Positions 16,871 through 27,737 of a stretch of 46,862 nt of DNA are shown here, piece by piece (positions within the stretch are counted from its first letter, which is position 1; each line of letters opens with the position of its first letter). The notes under the pieces are model-generated. The model was not told the DNA's origin and did not search any database. It saw nothing but the letters and a program-made list of their open reading frames with translations. The translations under genes were made by a program, and so were the position numbers. The DNA comes from Enterococcus diestrammenae. Its GTDB lineage: Bacteria; Bacillota; Bacilli; Lactobacillales; Enterococcaceae. The stretch lies in the NCBI RefSeq assembly GCF_009933255.1, contig NZ_MAEI01000009.1, forward strand, positions 1-46,862, given 5' to 3'.

Positions 16871-17575
16871 TTATTTCATTTTTTCAGCAAGTTCCTTCGT
16901 CAACTCATCTTGCGCCTGTTGCCAATCATTGGTCAAGGTCTCTTGGTCTTTCACTCCGGCCACAAATGCAAGATATAACTTTTCTTGTTCCGCTTGTTGA
17001 CCTGCAACGACGGTCCACTTCCCTTTGACCGGTTTCATTTCCAACATCACGGTCACAGGCTCGGTCTTCACGGGAGGAGCTTGCAAGACTTGCTTCAGCT
17101 CAAGGATAGTTTGCTTTTGCAGTTTTGTCTCATCTTTGGCAAGGCTCGTATCCGCCAACATCGCCTCTGTTACTTTCTCAGTCGTTTGCTTCATCACCGC
17201 TAAGATATCCAAACCGTAAATCTCATAGCTGACGTTACGAACCGAATCTGTTTCTGTCACCTTCACTTGGTAATCCGTAGCACTTCGGACTTTTTCCATC
17301 AATAGTTGCGAAATTTCCGCCGCAGTCTCTTCACTGACTTCGGTATCGGCAGCCACCAATCCTGAGGCAAAGGTATCTTGAAAGAGGGCGGCATTTGCTT
17401 CAAAGTTTTTGGTGAGTTCTTTGCCATTTTGAAAGTTTTCCGTGAATTTCGTTTCCTCTTTTTGATAAACCAGCTGCTCCACAAACAACGTAGCCGCCTC
17501 TTTTGCCGGGATTGCTTTGGCACACCCCGTCAAAAATAGCAGTCCAATGAATACTGGTAATAGATATTTTCTCAT
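16871..17575 (-). CDS. lipoprotein of unknown function
   Basis: The product is 234 residues. The signal sequence MRKYLLPVFIGLLFLTGC ends in a clear lipobox, with Cys18 as the lipidated residue. The mature protein is charged and helical in appearance, with many Lys and Glu, and has no catalytic motif I recognise. It may belong to the broad group of DUF4878/DUF5105-like substrate-free lipoproteins, but the resemblance is weak. It would sit on the outer face of the membrane. No close partner is evident: dps follows on the same strand after 200 bases, and a divergent prepilin peptidase gene lies upstream. Confidence 0.8.
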   Translation of the reverse strand: MRKYLLPVFIGLLFLTGCAKAIPAKEAATLFVEQLVYQKEETKFTENFQNGKELTKNFEANAALFQDTFASGLVAADTEVSEETAAEISQLLMEKVRSATDYQVKVTETDSVRNVSYEIYGLDILAVMKQTTEKVTEAMLADTSLAKDETKLQKQTILELKQVLQAPPVKTEPVTVMLEMKPVKGKWTVVAGQQAEQEKLYLAFVAGVKDQETLTNDWQQAQDELTKELAEKMK

Positions 17576-17678
17576 GTTGGGCTCCTTCTATACTGTTTTT
17601 CTTATTATCGGAAACTTTTTTCTGTCTGTCCAGTTTTAGTCGCTTTTCGCGTATCTTCCTCTGAAAAGAGGTGTTCCT

Positions 17679-18401
17679 ATGTTAGAAAAAATTCTGTTGT
17701 TCATCATTGGTTGTATCTTGGGTTCTTTTTTTTGGTTAGTCGCCGAACGTTGGCCCCAAGGATTGTCCATCTTGCGTCCCGCTTCTCATTGTAGTAGCTG
17801 CCAAACTCCTTTGCGCAAGCGGGATTTAATTCCTTTACTCTCCGCCTTACAGTTGAAGTTTCGTTGCCGAGATTGTCGCCATCCCTTTTCCAAAATGAGT
17901 TTCTTTGCGGAACTGGCCAGTGGCTGCTTCTTTGTCTTCACCTTTCCCCAGTTTTTGACTTCCACCACTCTATTGCCTTTCGTTTGGTTATTGACTGCCT
18001 TTATGATGGCTCTAGCCGACATCCGTCACTATATCCTAGAACCAAAAATCTTCTATCCTGCTAGTCTGATGCTTTGGCTCTGGCATTTCCACCAAGGAGC
18101 AGCTGTTCAATGGTTGACGGTATTGTATTGTATCGGTATCAGTAGCTTTCTGATGATTTTTTTGAGAGGACGGTTTGGCTTCGGTGACCTTTTATTGCTC
18201 CTTAGTTGGAGTCCTTGGCTTAATTTGCAACAATTTTGTCTACTCCTCATTTTCGCGAGTTCTTTAGGTCTTGCCACATTTGGGATCTACTATGTAACGC
18301 AGCGAAAACATCACCGTTTTCCACGTAGCCAAGAACTACCGCTACCCTTTATTCCTTTTCTAGCAAGTGGGCTTTGGCTGATTCTTCGGTTTGGATTGTG
18401 A
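17679..18401 (+). CDS. type IV prepilin peptidase (competence pseudopilin processing type)
   Basis: The product is 240 residues with about seven membrane segments. The N-terminal cytosolic domain has paired CxxC motifs, Cys38/Cys41 (CSSCQTPL) and Cys63/Cys66 (CRDC), which bind zinc. The two aspartates of A24 peptidases are at 114 (ADIRHYILEPK) and 170 (FGFGDLLLL). Such enzymes cut and methylate the leader of ComGC-like pseudopilins for DNA uptake (ComC of Bacillus). No comG gene is in the window. The gene starts from ATG after AGAGGTG and is divergent from the lipoprotein gene. It ends at a terminator facing gap. Confidence 0.9.
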   Translation: MLEKILLFIIGCILGSFFWLVAERWPQGLSILRPASHCSSCQTPLRKRDLIPLLSALQLKFRCRDCRHPFSKMSFFAELASGCFFVFTFPQFLTSTTLLPFVWLLTAFMMALADIRHYILEPKIFYPASLMLWLWHFHQGAAVQWLTVLYCIGISSFLMIFLRGRFGFGDLLLLLSWSPWLNLQQFCLLLIFASSLGLATFGIYYVTQRKHHRFPRSQELPLPFIPFLASGLWLILRFGL

Positions 18402-18447
18402 GAAACATCTAGGCGTTCTATAAATAATCCTCCCCCAAAGAACACAA

Positions 18448-18479
18448 AAATGCGCAATTCCCACAGGAATTGCGCATTT
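18448..18479. terminator. bidirectional terminator between the prepilin peptidase gene and gap
   Basis: A perfect 14-base-pair stem, AAATGCGCAATTCC with GGAATTGCGCATTT, encloses a four-base loop. Confidence 0.85.
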
Positions 18480-18501
18480 CTGATTTTCACAAGGAGAGGG
18501 C

Positions 18502-19512
18502 TTATAAGTTTGCAAATTTTTCCAATAAACGAATCATTTGGCAAGTAAAGCCATATTCATTGTCGTACCAAGCGACTGTTTTCACCAGTTGGAAATCCCC
18601 AGCTGTGGTTACTTCGGTTTGGGTTGGGTCAAAGATTGAGCCTTGTGTGGTCCCAATAACATCTCCGGAAACAATTTCCCGATCATCATAACCAAAGGAT
18701 GGATTGTCTACTGTGTGTTTTTTAATTGCTTCGTTGACTTCATCAGCGGTTACTTTTTTCTTCAAAATAGAAACCAATTCAGTCAAAGAGCCATCCACTA
18801 CTGGTACCCGTTGTGCGTGACCTTGAAGTTTCCCTTGCAATTCAGGAATAACCAAGCCGATTGCTTTAGCGGCACCGGTTGAATGAGGGATGGTGTTATC
18901 TGCTGCAGAGCGGGCTGCCCGCAAATTGCCACCTTTCACTGGGCCATCCAATAACATTTGTGTCGAAGTATATGCGTGAACTGTGGTCATCGTCCCTACT
19001 TCGATCCCAAATTCGTTATTTAAGAAATAAGCCATTGGCGCTAAACAGTTAGTCGTACAAGAACCAGCAGAGATAATCTTGTCATTGGCATCCAATGTGT
19101 CGTCATTTACATTATAAACGATTGTCTTCATAGCCCCAGCTGGTGCCGAAATCACTACTCGTTTTACGCCAGCATCCAAGTGGGCTTGGGCTTTTTCTTC
19201 AGAAGTGTAAAAACCCGTACATTCCAATACGATATCCACGCCATTTTCTTTCACCCAAGGAATCTTGCGTGCATCAGGTTCAGCGTAAACCCGTGTCACT
19301 TCGCCATCGACGACAATAGAGTCTTCTGTAGCAGTTACTTTCCCAGGATAAGTTCCGTGGGTCGAGTCAAATTGTAACAATTGTGCCAACATCGTCGGAC
19401 TAGTCAAATCATTGATTGCCACCACTTCAATATCATCAGAAACTTCTTGAATACGACGAAAAGCCAAACGACCAATCCGTCCAAAACCGTTGATACCTAC
19501 TTTTACTGTCAT
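18502..19512 (-). CDS. gap: glyceraldehyde-3-phosphate dehydrogenase, type I
   Basis: The product is 336 residues from the ATG at 19512. This start is chosen for the strong RBS AAAGGAGGTC and because the protein then begins [20 protein letters not shown]. The nucleotide-binding motif is in the first 35 residues. The catalytic Cys is 152 in [14 protein letters not shown], with its partner His in the [11 protein letters not shown] segment. It oxidises glyceraldehyde 3-phosphate with NAD and phosphate in glycolysis. The gene stands alone and is not in a cggR operon here. The window shows no other glycolytic gene. Confidence 0.96.
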   Translation of the reverse strand: MTVKVGINGFGRIGRLAFRRIQEVSDDIEVVAINDLTSPTMLAQLLQFDSTHGTYPGKVTATEDSIVVDGEVTRVYAEPDARKIPWVKENGVDIVLECTGFYTSEEKAQAHLDAGVKRVVISAPAGAMKTIVYNVNDDTLDANDKIISAGSCTTNCLAPMAYFLNNEFGIEVGTMTTVHAYTSTQMLLDGPVKGGNLRAARSAADNTIPHSTGAAKAIGLVIPELQGKLQGHAQRVPVVDGSLTELVSILKKKVTADEVNEAIKKHTVDNPSFGYDDREIVSGDVIGTTQGSIFDPTQTEVTTAGDFQLVKTVAWYDNEYGFTCQMIRLLEKFANL

Positions 19513-19691
19513 AAACTTTTGACCTCCTTTAAAGTATGGAACCATTACAATAACTATTTTGCGATTCACTGGGTGGAAAGTCAAAAGATACGTTTTGCAA
19601 AAAATTTCATAACTGATCGCTAATCGGCAATGCAAAAGCACACGATCTCTTTTAGCTGAGGGATTTTGTGAAATGAACTTCCAATCTACAT

Positions 19692-19727
19692 AAAAAGCTC
19701 GCCCTCATTAAGAGGAGCGAGCTTTTT
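19692..19727 (-). terminator. terminator after rpoC
   Basis: AAAAAGCTCGC and GCGAGCTTTTT surround an inner CTC/GAG pairing. It lies 14 bases past the rpoC stop. Confidence 0.85.
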
Positions 19728-19740
19728 GTCATGCTGAGTC

Positions 19741-22700
19741 TTAGTTTTGTTCGTTCAAAGCGTCTTCTGCTGCCATTTGTGCTTCGATGTCTGAGATACT
19801 GTAGACATTTTCGCTAGCGACAGTGACTTCTTTGGGCTCCATATTGCGGTAATGAGCCATACCGGTACCAGCAGGAATGATCTTCCCGATGATAACATTT
19901 TCTTTCAAACCAAGAAGTGGATCTTTCTTGCCGCGAATCGCTGCATCCGTCAAGACACGAGTCGTTTCTTGGAAGGAAGCGGCAGACAAGAAGGAATTGG
20001 TTTCCAGAGAGGCCTTGGTAATCCCCAACAAGACTGGACGAGAAGTTGCTGGCACGCCACCGGATACCAAAGTATCGTAGTTACGGTCTTTGAAGTCAGC
20101 GATGTCCAAAAGTGTCCCTGGCAAGATGTCAGAATCACCTGGGTCCATGACGCGGACTTTACGCAACATTTGACGAACCATTACTTCGATATGCTTGTCG
20201 CCGATTTCAACCCCTTGCATCCGGTAAACACGTTGTACTTCACGGAGCAAGTAGTTTTCGACTGAAAGCACGTCACGCACTTGTAGCAATTGTTTAGGAT
20301 CGATGGAACCTTCTGTCAACGGTGCCCCCCGGTGGATGAAGTCTCCTTCAGCCACTTTCATGCGGGCTGTATAAGGGACGGTGTAAGTCCGCGTATCAGT
20401 TTCCCCCTTGATAGTGACTTCTTTGGTACGAGTCGCTGCATCTTCAGAGATATCGATAACTTCACCAGTTACTTCGGTAATAACCGCTTGCCCTTTCGGA
20501 TTCCGAGCTTCAAAGATTTCTTGGACACGAGGCAACCCTTGGGTAATATCGTCCCCAGCAACCCCGCCGGTATGGAAAGTACGCATGGTCAACTGAGTAC
20601 CAGGTTCGCCGATGGATTGGGCCGCGATGGTTCCGACTGCTTCACCGACTTCAACTTCATTACCAGTAGCCAAGTTACGGCCGTAACAATGTTTACATAC
20701 ACCGTGTTTCGTATTACATGTGAAGACAGAGCGGATAGAAACAGTTTCGATGCCAGCGTTGACGATTTGTTTAGCCAAATCTTCAGTGATCAACTGGTCT
20801 TTACCGATGATCACGTCACCAGTTTCTGGATGGATAACAGATTTGTGGGTATAACGCCCAACCAAGCGTTCTTCCAAGGACTCGATGTTTTCATTGCCTT
20901 CTTTAATCGCAGCAATTTCCAACCCACGGTCCGTACCACAGTCTTCTTCATGAATAATTACGTCTTGGGCAACGTCTACCAAACGACGAGTCAAGTAACC
21001 AGAATCGGCTGTCTTCAAGGCGGTATCGGTCATCCCTTTACGCGCCCCGTGAGTGGAGATAAACATTTCCAAGACCGTCAAACCTTCACGGAAATTGGAG
21101 ATGATTGGCAATTCCATGATACGGCCATTTGGTGCGGCCATCAACCCACGCATCCCCGCCAACTGAGTAAAGTTGGAGATATTCCCACGGGCACCGGAGT
21201 CAGACATCATGAAGATTGGGTTTTTAGCATCCAAGGATTCCATCAGTTTTTGTTGGATTTCATCTTTGGCAGCGTTCCACACGCCGATAACCCGTTCATA
21301 CCGTTCATCATCCGTAATCAACCCACGACGGAACTGTTTGGTAATGTTTGCTACTTGTTTGTGGGCAGCTTCGATGATGTCATGTTTTTCTGACAAGACC
21401 ATGATATCAGCAATCCCTACAGTAATCCCGGCATGAGTCGAGTGTTTGTACCCTAAATCTTTCATGCGGTCAAGCATCATTGAGGTTTCGGTCACTTTGA
21501 AACGTTTGAAGACTTCCGCGATGATATTTCCTAAGTTTTTCTTCTTGAATGGTCCAACCAATTCTTGTTCTTTGATAAAGGCTGGAATATCAGTCCCTGC
21601 TTCCACAAAGTACTTGTCCGGTGTTTGGACGGTCAAGTTGAAATCAGTTGGTTCGTTCAAGTAAGGAAATTCTGGTGGCATGATGGAGTTAAAGATCACT
21701 TTACCAACTGTAGTCACCATCAATTTGCTTCGTTGTTCTTCAGTAAATGGCTTGTCTCCTAATTTCTTAGGATCGACAGCGATACGAGAATGCAAATGCA
21801 CATAACCATTGCGCCAAGCTGTCACTGCTTCGTCCATATCCCGGAAGAGCATCCCTTCCCCTTCACGGCCATCTTCTTCCATGGTCAAGTAATAGTTCCC
21901 CAAGACCATATCTTGAGATGGGGTAACGACTGGTTTGCCGTCTTTAGGGTTCAAGATGTTTTGAGCAGCTAACATCAACATCCGTGCTTCAGCTTGAGCT
22001 TCTTCATTCAATGGTACGTGAACCGCCATTTGGTCCCCATCGAAATCGGCATTATAAGCTTCACAAACCAATGGATGCAAACGAATGGCCCGGCCTTCAA
22101 CCAAGACAGGTTCAAAGGCTTGGATCCCCAAACGGTGAAGTGTCGGTGCCCGGTTCAAAAGGACTGGGTGTTCTTTGATGACGTCTTCTAAGACATCCCA
22201 AACTTCATCTTCCATCCGTTCAATTTTACGTTTCGCATTTTTAATATTTGAAGCAATTTCGCGTTGTACCAATTCTTTCATGACGAAAGGTTTGAACAAT
22301 TCGATAGCCATTTCTTTAGGCAGACCACATTGGTACATCTTCAAGAAAGGTCCAACGACGATTACTGAACGGCCAGAGTAGTCCACCCGTTTACCCAACA
22401 AGTTTTGACGGAAACGCCCTTGTTTCCCTTTCAACATGTGAGACAAAGATTTCAATGGGCGGTTACCTGGACCAGTGACTGGACGGCCCCGACGACCATT
22501 ATCGATTAAGGCATCGACCGCTTCTTGCAACATCCGTTTTTCGTTTTGGACGATGATGTTTGGTGCGTTCAAGTCCAACAAACGTTTCAAACGGTTATTA
22601 CGGTTGATTACCCGACGGTACAAGTCATTTAAGTCAGAAGTCGCAAAACGGCCCCCTTCTAATTGCACCATTGGACGCAAATCTGGAGGAATAACTGGAA

Positions 22701-23391
22701 TGACATCCATTACCATCCAGCTAGGTTTGTTCCCGGATTTGCGGAAAGCTTCTAAAATATCCAAACGACGAATCGCACGGGTCCGTTTTTGGCCAGAAGC
22801 AGTTTTCAATTCTTCTTTCAGTTCAGCAACTTCGCCTTCCAAGTCCACCCCATCTAACAATTGCTTGATGGCTTCGGCACCCATGGCAGCGTTAAAGCCT
22901 TGCCCATATTGGTCCCGTTTTTCCCGGTATTCTCGTTCGGTCAACAGTTGTTTTTTCTCTAAATTGGTATCACCTGGTTCAATCACCACATAAGACGCAA
23001 AGTAGATGACTTCTTCCAAGGCTCGAGGACTCATATCTAAGACAAGACCCATACGAGATGGGATACCTTTGAAATACCAGATATGAGAAACCGGTGCAGC
23101 CAATTCGATATGGCCCATCCGTTCCCGACGAACTTTGGAACGAGTAACTTCAACGCCACAGCGATCGCAGACGATGCCTTTGTAGCGAATCCGTTTATAT
23201 TTACCACAAGCACATTCCCAGTCTTTGGTAGGGCCGAAAATACGCTCATCGAATAAGCCTTCACGTTCTGGCTTTAAAGTACGATAGTTGATGGTCTCAG
23301 GTTTTTTAACTTCCCCGTATGACCAGCTTCTGATTTTCTCGGGAGAAGCCAGACCTATTTGCATACTTTCGAATTTATTTACATCGATCAA
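19741..23391 (-). CDS. rpoC: DNA-directed RNA polymerase subunit beta'
   Basis: The product is 1216 residues from a TTG start at 23391. This start is chosen because GGAGGG lies about nine bases ahead and the protein then reads (M)[20 protein letters not shown], as in relatives. It has the N-terminal zinc site ([13 protein letters not shown], then CDRCG), the catalytic loop [12 protein letters not shown], the trigger loop region with [20 protein letters not shown], and the second zinc site (CGTDRG and [14 protein letters not shown]). It forms the active centre of the core enzyme with RpoB, encoded about 155 bases upstream on the same transcript. A terminator follows. Confidence 0.97.
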   Translation of the reverse strand: MIDVNKFESMQIGLASPEKIRSWSYGEVKKPETINYRTLKPEREGLFDERIFGPTKDWECACGKYKRIRYKGIVCDRCGVEVTRSKVRRERMGHIELAAPVSHIWYFKGIPSRMGLVLDMSPRALEEVIYFASYVVIEPGDTNLEKKQLLTEREYREKRDQYGQGFNAAMGAEAIKQLLDGVDLEGEVAELKEELKTASGQKRTRAIRRLDILEAFRKSGNKPSWMVMDVIPVIPPDLRPMVQLEGGRFATSDLNDLYRRVINRNNRLKRLLDLNAPNIIVQNEKRMLQEAVDALIDNGRRGRPVTGPGNRPLKSLSHMLKGKQGRFRQNLLGKRVDYSGRSVIVVGPFLKMYQCGLPKEMAIELFKPFVMKELVQREIASNIKNAKRKIERMEDEVWDVLEDVIKEHPVLLNRAPTLHRLGIQAFEPVLVEGRAIRLHPLVCEAYNADFDGDQMAVHVPLNEEAQAEARMLMLAAQNILNPKDGKPVVTPSQDMVLGNYYLTMEEDGREGEGMLFRDMDEAVTAWRNGYVHLHSRIAVDPKKLGDKPFTEEQRSKLMVTTVGKVIFNSIMPPEFPYLNEPTDFNLTVQTPDKYFVEAGTDIPAFIKEQELVGPFKKKNLGNIIAEVFKRFKVTETSMMLDRMKDLGYKHSTHAGITVGIADIMVLSEKHDIIEAAHKQVANITKQFRRGLITDDERYERVIGVWNAAKDEIQQKLMESLDAKNPIFMMSDSGARGNISNFTQLAGMRGLMAAPNGRIMELPIISNFREGLTVLEMFISTHGARKGMTDTALKTADSGYLTRRLVDVAQDVIIHEEDCGTDRGLEIAAIKEGNENIESLEERLVGRYTHKSVIHPETGDVIIGKDQLITEDLAKQIVNAGIETVSIRSVFTCNTKHGVCKHCYGRNLATGNEVEVGEAVGTIAAQSIGEPGTQLTMRTFHTGGVAGDDITQGLPRVQEIFEARNPKGQAVITEVTGEVIDISEDAATRTKEVTIKGETDTRTYTVPYTARMKVAEGDFIHRGAPLTEGSIDPKQLLQVRDVLSVENYLLREVQRVYRMQGVEIGDKHIEVMVRQMLRKVRVMDPGDSDILPGTLLDIADFKDRNYDTLVSGGVPATSRPVLLGITKASLETNSFLSAASFQETTRVLTDAAIRGKKDPLLGLKENVIIGKIIPAGTGMAHYRNMEPKEVTVASENVYSISDIEAQMAAEDALNEQN

Positions 23392-23546
23392 AAGGGGTTC
23401 CCTCCATTTCATTTCTCGGCGGAAAGACCGGCCAAAACAATGCCCTCCGCTAGTCGTCACCAACGTGGCAACTAGCGGGTCATTGTGTTTTCGGTAGGGT
23501 CTTTTTAAGCTTGCGGAAAAAACTAGTTCCCGCGGCTTAGGCTACA

Positions 23547-26500
23547 TTAGTCGACGATGCCACCGTCAGACTCTTGACGATCTTCGGCTGTTTGGACTTG
23601 TTGATACAAGGCATCCTCTTCAGCTTGGACTTCTTCTGCAGCTTTTTCTTCTAATTCTTTAGCGGATTGGCGTTGTTGCGCGAATTTTTCAAGGGCGTCG
23701 ACAGTGATTAAATCATCATCGTCGTCATCCATATCCCGCAATTCAATCTCTGCATCATCGATATCCAAGACACGCATATCTAACCCAAGAGATTGCAATT
23801 CTTTCACCAATACTCGGAAGGATTCTGGTACACCTGGTTTTGGAATTGGTTCACCTTTGACGATGGCTTCGTAAGTTTTCACCCGACCGACAACGTCATC
23901 TGATTTATAAGTCAAGATTTCTTGCAAGGTATAAGCAGCCCCGTATGCTTCCAAGGCCCAAACTTCCATTTCCCCGAAACGTTGTCCACCAAATTGAGCT
24001 TTACCACCCAATGGTTGTTGAGTAACGAGAGAGTATGGTCCAATTGAACGGGCATGGAGTTTATCATCAACCATGTGGGCCAATTTGATCATATACATGA
24101 CACCGACAGAAATCCGACCATCAAATGGTTCCCCAGTCCGACCATCGTACAAGACCGTTTTCGCATCAGAAGCCATTCCTGCTTCTTTGACAGTCGCCCA
24201 TACATCATCATCGTTGGCCCCATCAAAGACTGGCGTAGCAACATGGATACCCAACTGACGAGCAGCCATCCCTAAATGCAATTCCAATACTTGTCCGATA
24301 TTCATCCGTGAAGGTACCCCTAATGGATTCAACATGATATCCACTGGTGTGCCATCTGGCAAGAACGGCATATCTTCTTCCGGCATGATCCGAGAAACGA
24401 CACCCTTGTTCCCGTGACGGCCGGCCATTTTATCCCCTTCATGAATCTTACGTTTTTGCACGATATAAACACGAACCAACATGTTTACACCTGGTGACAA
24501 TTCATCCCCTGCTTCACGAGTAAAGATCTTCACATCGTGGACGATCCCGCCACCGCCGTGAGGTACCCGTAAAGAAGTATCGCGGACTTCACGAGCTTTT
24601 TCACCAAAGATAGCATGCAACAAACGTTCTTCAGCTGAAAGTTCGGTAACCCCTTTTGGTGTGACTTTACCGACTAACAAGTCGCCATCTTGAACTTCGG
24701 CACCAATGCGGATAATCCCCATTTCGTCCAAATCTTTCAAAGCGTCTTCGCCGACATTCGGGATTTCACGAGTAATTTCTTCAGGTCCTAATTTGGTATC
24801 CCGCGCTTCTGATTCATATTCTTCAATATGGACAGAAGTGTAGACATCATCTTTCACCAAACGACGGCTCATGATGATGGCATCTTCATAGTTGTACCCT
24901 TCCCAAGTCATGAAGGCAACTAGCACGTTTTGACCCAATGCCAATTCCCCTTGTTCCATGGAAGGCCCGTCAGCCAAGGTATCTCCTTTATCGACTTTTT
25001 CACCCAAGGTCACAAGCGGCCGTTGGTTGTAAGAAGTACCGGAGTTTGAACGACGGAATTTAGTCACTGAGTAGACATCCAAAGCGCCATCTTCCCGACG
25101 AACACGAACTTCAGAAGCATCGACATACTCAACAACACCTGGGTTTTTACACAACAAGGCCGCCCCTGAGTCATGGGCGGATTTGAATTCCATCCCAGTC
25201 CCAACCCATGGTGCTTTCGGGTTGATCAATGGTACTGCTTGCCGCTGCATGTTGGCACCCATCAAGGCCCGGTTGGAGTCATCGTTTTCCAAGAAAGGAA
25301 TACAAGCCGTAGCTACTGCGACTACTTGTTTTGGTGAAACGTCCATGTAATCGACTTTATCGATGGACACTTCGATATTTTCAGAAGTTGCCCGCGCCAT
25401 AACAACGTCTTCGGCAAAAGTACCGTCTTCGTTCAACAAGCTATTTGCTTGGGCGACAACGTAATGGTCTTCAATATCAGCTGTCAAGTAATCAATGATA
25501 TCTGTTACCCGACCGTGTTCCCGATCCACACGACGGTAAGGTGTTTCGATGAACCCATATTTGTTCACCTTCGCATAAGACGCCAAGGAGTTAATCAGCC
25601 CAATGTTCGGACCTTCTGGGGTTTCAATCGGACACATCCGGCCATAGTGGGAATAGTGAACGTCTCGAACTTCATAACCCGCCCGGTCACGAGTCAAACC
25701 ACCAGGCCCTAAGGCAGATAACCGACGTTTGTGGGTCAATTCACCCAACGGATTGGTTTGGTCCATGAATTGGGACAACTGAGAAGAACCAAAGAATTCT
25801 TTGATGCTTGCCACTACCGGACGGATATTGATCAATTGTTGTGGAGTCAAGGTTTCGGTGTCTTGAATCGACATCCGTTCCCGCACCACTCGTTCCATCC
25901 GAGCCAAGCCGATACGGAATTGGTTTTGCAACAATTCACCAACGGAACGAATACGACGGTTTCCTAAGTGGTCGATATCATCAACGTTGCCGATGTTTTC
26001 CATCAAGTTTAAGAAATAGCTCATGGAAGCGATGATGTCAGCCGGACGAACCGTTTTCACGGTAGCATCGGGATAGCCATTACCGATTACATTGATTTCT
26101 CGTTCAGGATCTTTTGGTGAGAAGACTTTGATCACTTGGACCACCATCGGATCAGTGACTACTGCGTCTTCTGAAGGATAATAAGTCACAGAGTTCAAGC
26201 CGTTTTCCAAAAATGGTGCCAATTGGTCCATTTCATTGTGGCCTAACACGGTGCCTTTTTCCAAGATGATTTCGCCAGTTTCTGGATCCACCAAGGTTTC
26301 AGCCAAGGTCAGATTCAACAAGCGCGTCTTCAAATCGAGTTTTTTATTGACTTTGTAACGACCAACATTAGCCAAGTCATAACGCTTTGGATCAAAGAAT
26401 CGGGCGTTTAACAAGTTACGAGAACTGTCAGCCGTTTTTGGTTCTCCTGGGCGCAGTCGTTCGTAAATGTCTTTCAAGCCTTCATCGGTACGAGAATCAC

Positions 26501-27188
26501 TGGCATTTTTGTGCAAGTCTTTTTCAATAGTGTTGCGCAAAGACTCACTTTCGCCAAAGATTTCAAAAATCGTGTCATCGGAACCAAAGCCCAACGCCCG
26601 CACCAAAACAGTCAAAGGAATCTTACGGGTACGGTCAATCCGTACATAAGAAATATCTTTGGCATCTGTTTCCATTTCCAACCAGGCACCCCGGTTAGGA
26701 ATGACAGTTGAGCCAAAGCCTTCTTTCCCATTTTTGTCGACTTTGCCATGGAAGTAGACCCCAGGAGAGCGCACCAACTGGGAAACGATAACCCGTTCTG
26801 CCCCGTTGATGATGAATGTTCCTTGTTCGGTCATCAGTGGGAAATCTCCAAAGAAGACTTCTTGTGCTTTGATTTCGCCAGTTTCCCGGTTTGTCAAACG
26901 CAAAGTAACATGTAATGGCGCCGAGTAATTGGCATCATGAGCCCGTGCTTCTTCCACCGTATACTTCGGTTCTTTTAGTTCATAATCGACAAATTCTAGT
27001 GACAAGTTGCCATTGAAGTCATCGATTGGCAAGATGTCTTCAAACATTTCCCGCAAGCCCTCATCTAAGAACCATTGGTAAGAATCCGTTTGAATCTCGA
27101 TCAGATTCGGTAATTCCAGTACTTCACTGATACGTGCGAAACTTCTACGTTCGCGGTGTTTCCCGTATTTTACTACGTGTCCAGCCAA
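23547..27188 (-). CDS. rpoB: DNA-directed RNA polymerase subunit beta
   Basis: The product is 1213 residues from a TTG start at 27188. It is chosen over a GTG three codons earlier because GAGGGGTG is then about seven bases ahead and the protein starts (M)[19 protein letters not shown]. The rifampicin pocket reads [20 protein letters not shown] and [11 protein letters not shown], the usual susceptible-type sequence. Other conserved parts are [13 protein letters not shown] and the C-terminal clamp [20 protein letters not shown]. The C-terminus has a run of acidic residues (DMDDDDDDL) and a Gln/Glu-rich helix of about 60 residues, as in other lactic acid bacteria. Its promoter and long leader lie upstream. 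Confidence 0.97.
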   Translation of the reverse strand: MAGHVVKYGKHRERRSFARISEVLELPNLIEIQTDSYQWFLDEGLREMFEDILPIDDFNGNLSLEFVDYELKEPKYTVEEARAHDANYSAPLHVTLRLTNRETGEIKAQEVFFGDFPLMTEQGTFIINGAERVIVSQLVRSPGVYFHGKVDKNGKEGFGSTVIPNRGAWLEMETDAKDISYVRIDRTRKIPLTVLVRALGFGSDDTIFEIFGESESLRNTIEKDLHKNASDSRTDEGLKDIYERLRPGEPKTADSSRNLLNARFFDPKRYDLANVGRYKVNKKLDLKTRLLNLTLAETLVDPETGEIILEKGTVLGHNEMDQLAPFLENGLNSVTYYPSEDAVVTDPMVVQVIKVFSPKDPEREINVIGNGYPDATVKTVRPADIIASMSYFLNLMENIGNVDDIDHLGNRRIRSVGELLQNQFRIGLARMERVVRERMSIQDTETLTPQQLINIRPVVASIKEFFGSSQLSQFMDQTNPLGELTHKRRLSALGPGGLTRDRAGYEVRDVHYSHYGRMCPIETPEGPNIGLINSLASYAKVNKYGFIETPYRRVDREHGRVTDIIDYLTADIEDHYVVAQANSLLNEDGTFAEDVVMARATSENIEVSIDKVDYMDVSPKQVVAVATACIPFLENDDSNRALMGANMQRQAVPLINPKAPWVGTGMEFKSAHDSGAALLCKNPGVVEYVDASEVRVRREDGALDVYSVTKFRRSNSGTSYNQRPLVTLGEKVDKGDTLADGPSMEQGELALGQNVLVAFMTWEGYNYEDAIIMSRRLVKDDVYTSVHIEEYESEARDTKLGPEEITREIPNVGEDALKDLDEMGIIRIGAEVQDGDLLVGKVTPKGVTELSAEERLLHAIFGEKAREVRDTSLRVPHGGGGIVHDVKIFTREAGDELSPGVNMLVRVYIVQKRKIHEGDKMAGRHGNKGVVSRIMPEEDMPFLPDGTPVDIMLNPLGVPSRMNIGQVLELHLGMAARQLGIHVATPVFDGANDDDVWATVKEAGMASDAKTVLYDGRTGEPFDGRISVGVMYMIKLAHMVDDKLHARSIGPYSLVTQQPLGGKAQFGGQRFGEMEVWALEAYGAAYTLQEILTYKSDDVVGRVKTYEAIVKGEPIPKPGVPESFRVLVKELQSLGLDMRVLDIDDAEIELRDMDDDDDDLITVDALEKFAQQRQSAKELEEKAAEEVQAEEDALYQQVQTAEDRQESDGGIVD

Positions 27189-27298
27189 GCTCTTCACCCC
27201 TCAAAATTTCTTTCAAAAAGGCTATCGGATTTCGTTACAAAACTTTTACATATGTTAAGTTTGTGTAACAAAAAGCATTTTTTGCGGCTTTTGGGCAC

Positions 27299-27349
27299 AA
27301 AAAAACACAAAAGGTGAAAGCGAAATTTTCGTCTTGCAACTTTTGTTTT
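27299..27349 (-). terminator. terminator-like hairpin inside the rpoB leader (possible attenuator)
   Basis: On the minus strand AAAACAAAAG (27349-27340) can pair with CTTTTGTGTTTT (27313-27302) with a two-base bulge. It also has an inner CGAAA/TTTCG stem and is followed by a run of seven T. It sits between the promoter at 27425-27453 and the rpoB start. A second inverted repeat, GGAACG/CGTTCC, lies between promoter and hairpin, near 27363-27386. Confidence 0.5.
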
Positions 27350-27424
27350 CCTGTGCTGGAGCCGGAACGGACAATAGATCGTTCCTACTTCCTTGTGTCA
27401 ATCAGATAGTTTTTGCATCTACCT

Positions 27425-27453
27425 ATTATATAGAAGAGAGACGCGAATGTCAA
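27425..27453 (-). promoter_or_regulatory. consensus promoter of rpoB-rpoC
   Basis: TTGACA (27453-27448), a 17-base spacer and TATAAT (27430-27425) on the minus strand match the vegetative consensus exactly. Transcription would start about 230 bases ahead of rpoB, giving a long leader. Confidence 0.9.
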
Positions 27454-27663
27454 CGTCTCACCCCTTGGAATTTTCATGAAAAGCTTGATAATTAAGGTAT
27501 TCTTTAGGATTTTTCCATGAAAATGAGAAATGCAACCAAAAACACTGAGTTACCCAACGTTGTCACCCATTCTTCTCTATCCCACCAATTGCTATGCAGC
27601 TAATTTTTCTGTCTTTCATAGCAGCCATGTTATGTCGCTTGTTTTCCAATAATTCCTTTACAT
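27454..27663. other. intergenic stretch without a recognisable gene
   Basis: About 210 bases between the rpoB promoter and the terminator of the alcohol dehydrogenase gene. I see no coding frame or repeat worth naming. Confidence 0.5.
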
Positions 27664-27700
27664 AAATAAGAGCCAGACCGCTACGGCCCGGCTCTTATTT
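27664..27700 (-). terminator. terminator after the alcohol dehydrogenase gene
   Basis: An 11-base-pair stem, AAATAAGAGCC with GGCTCTTATTT. The arms are A- and T-rich, so it may act on both strands; the T run after it on the minus strand is short. Confidence 0.7.
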
Positions 27701-27737
27701 TTAGCTATCGAATGAGTAGCGCTGCCTTTAACCAAAA

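Noticed and set aside
19513..19641. N-terminal extension of gap by 43 codons
   Set aside because: The strong RBS AAAGGAGG and the conserved GAPDH N-terminus both place the start at 19512.
20290..21393. Long open frames on the plus strand across rpoC, such as 367 codons here
   Set aside because: They are antisense shadows of a highly conserved gene with biased codons.
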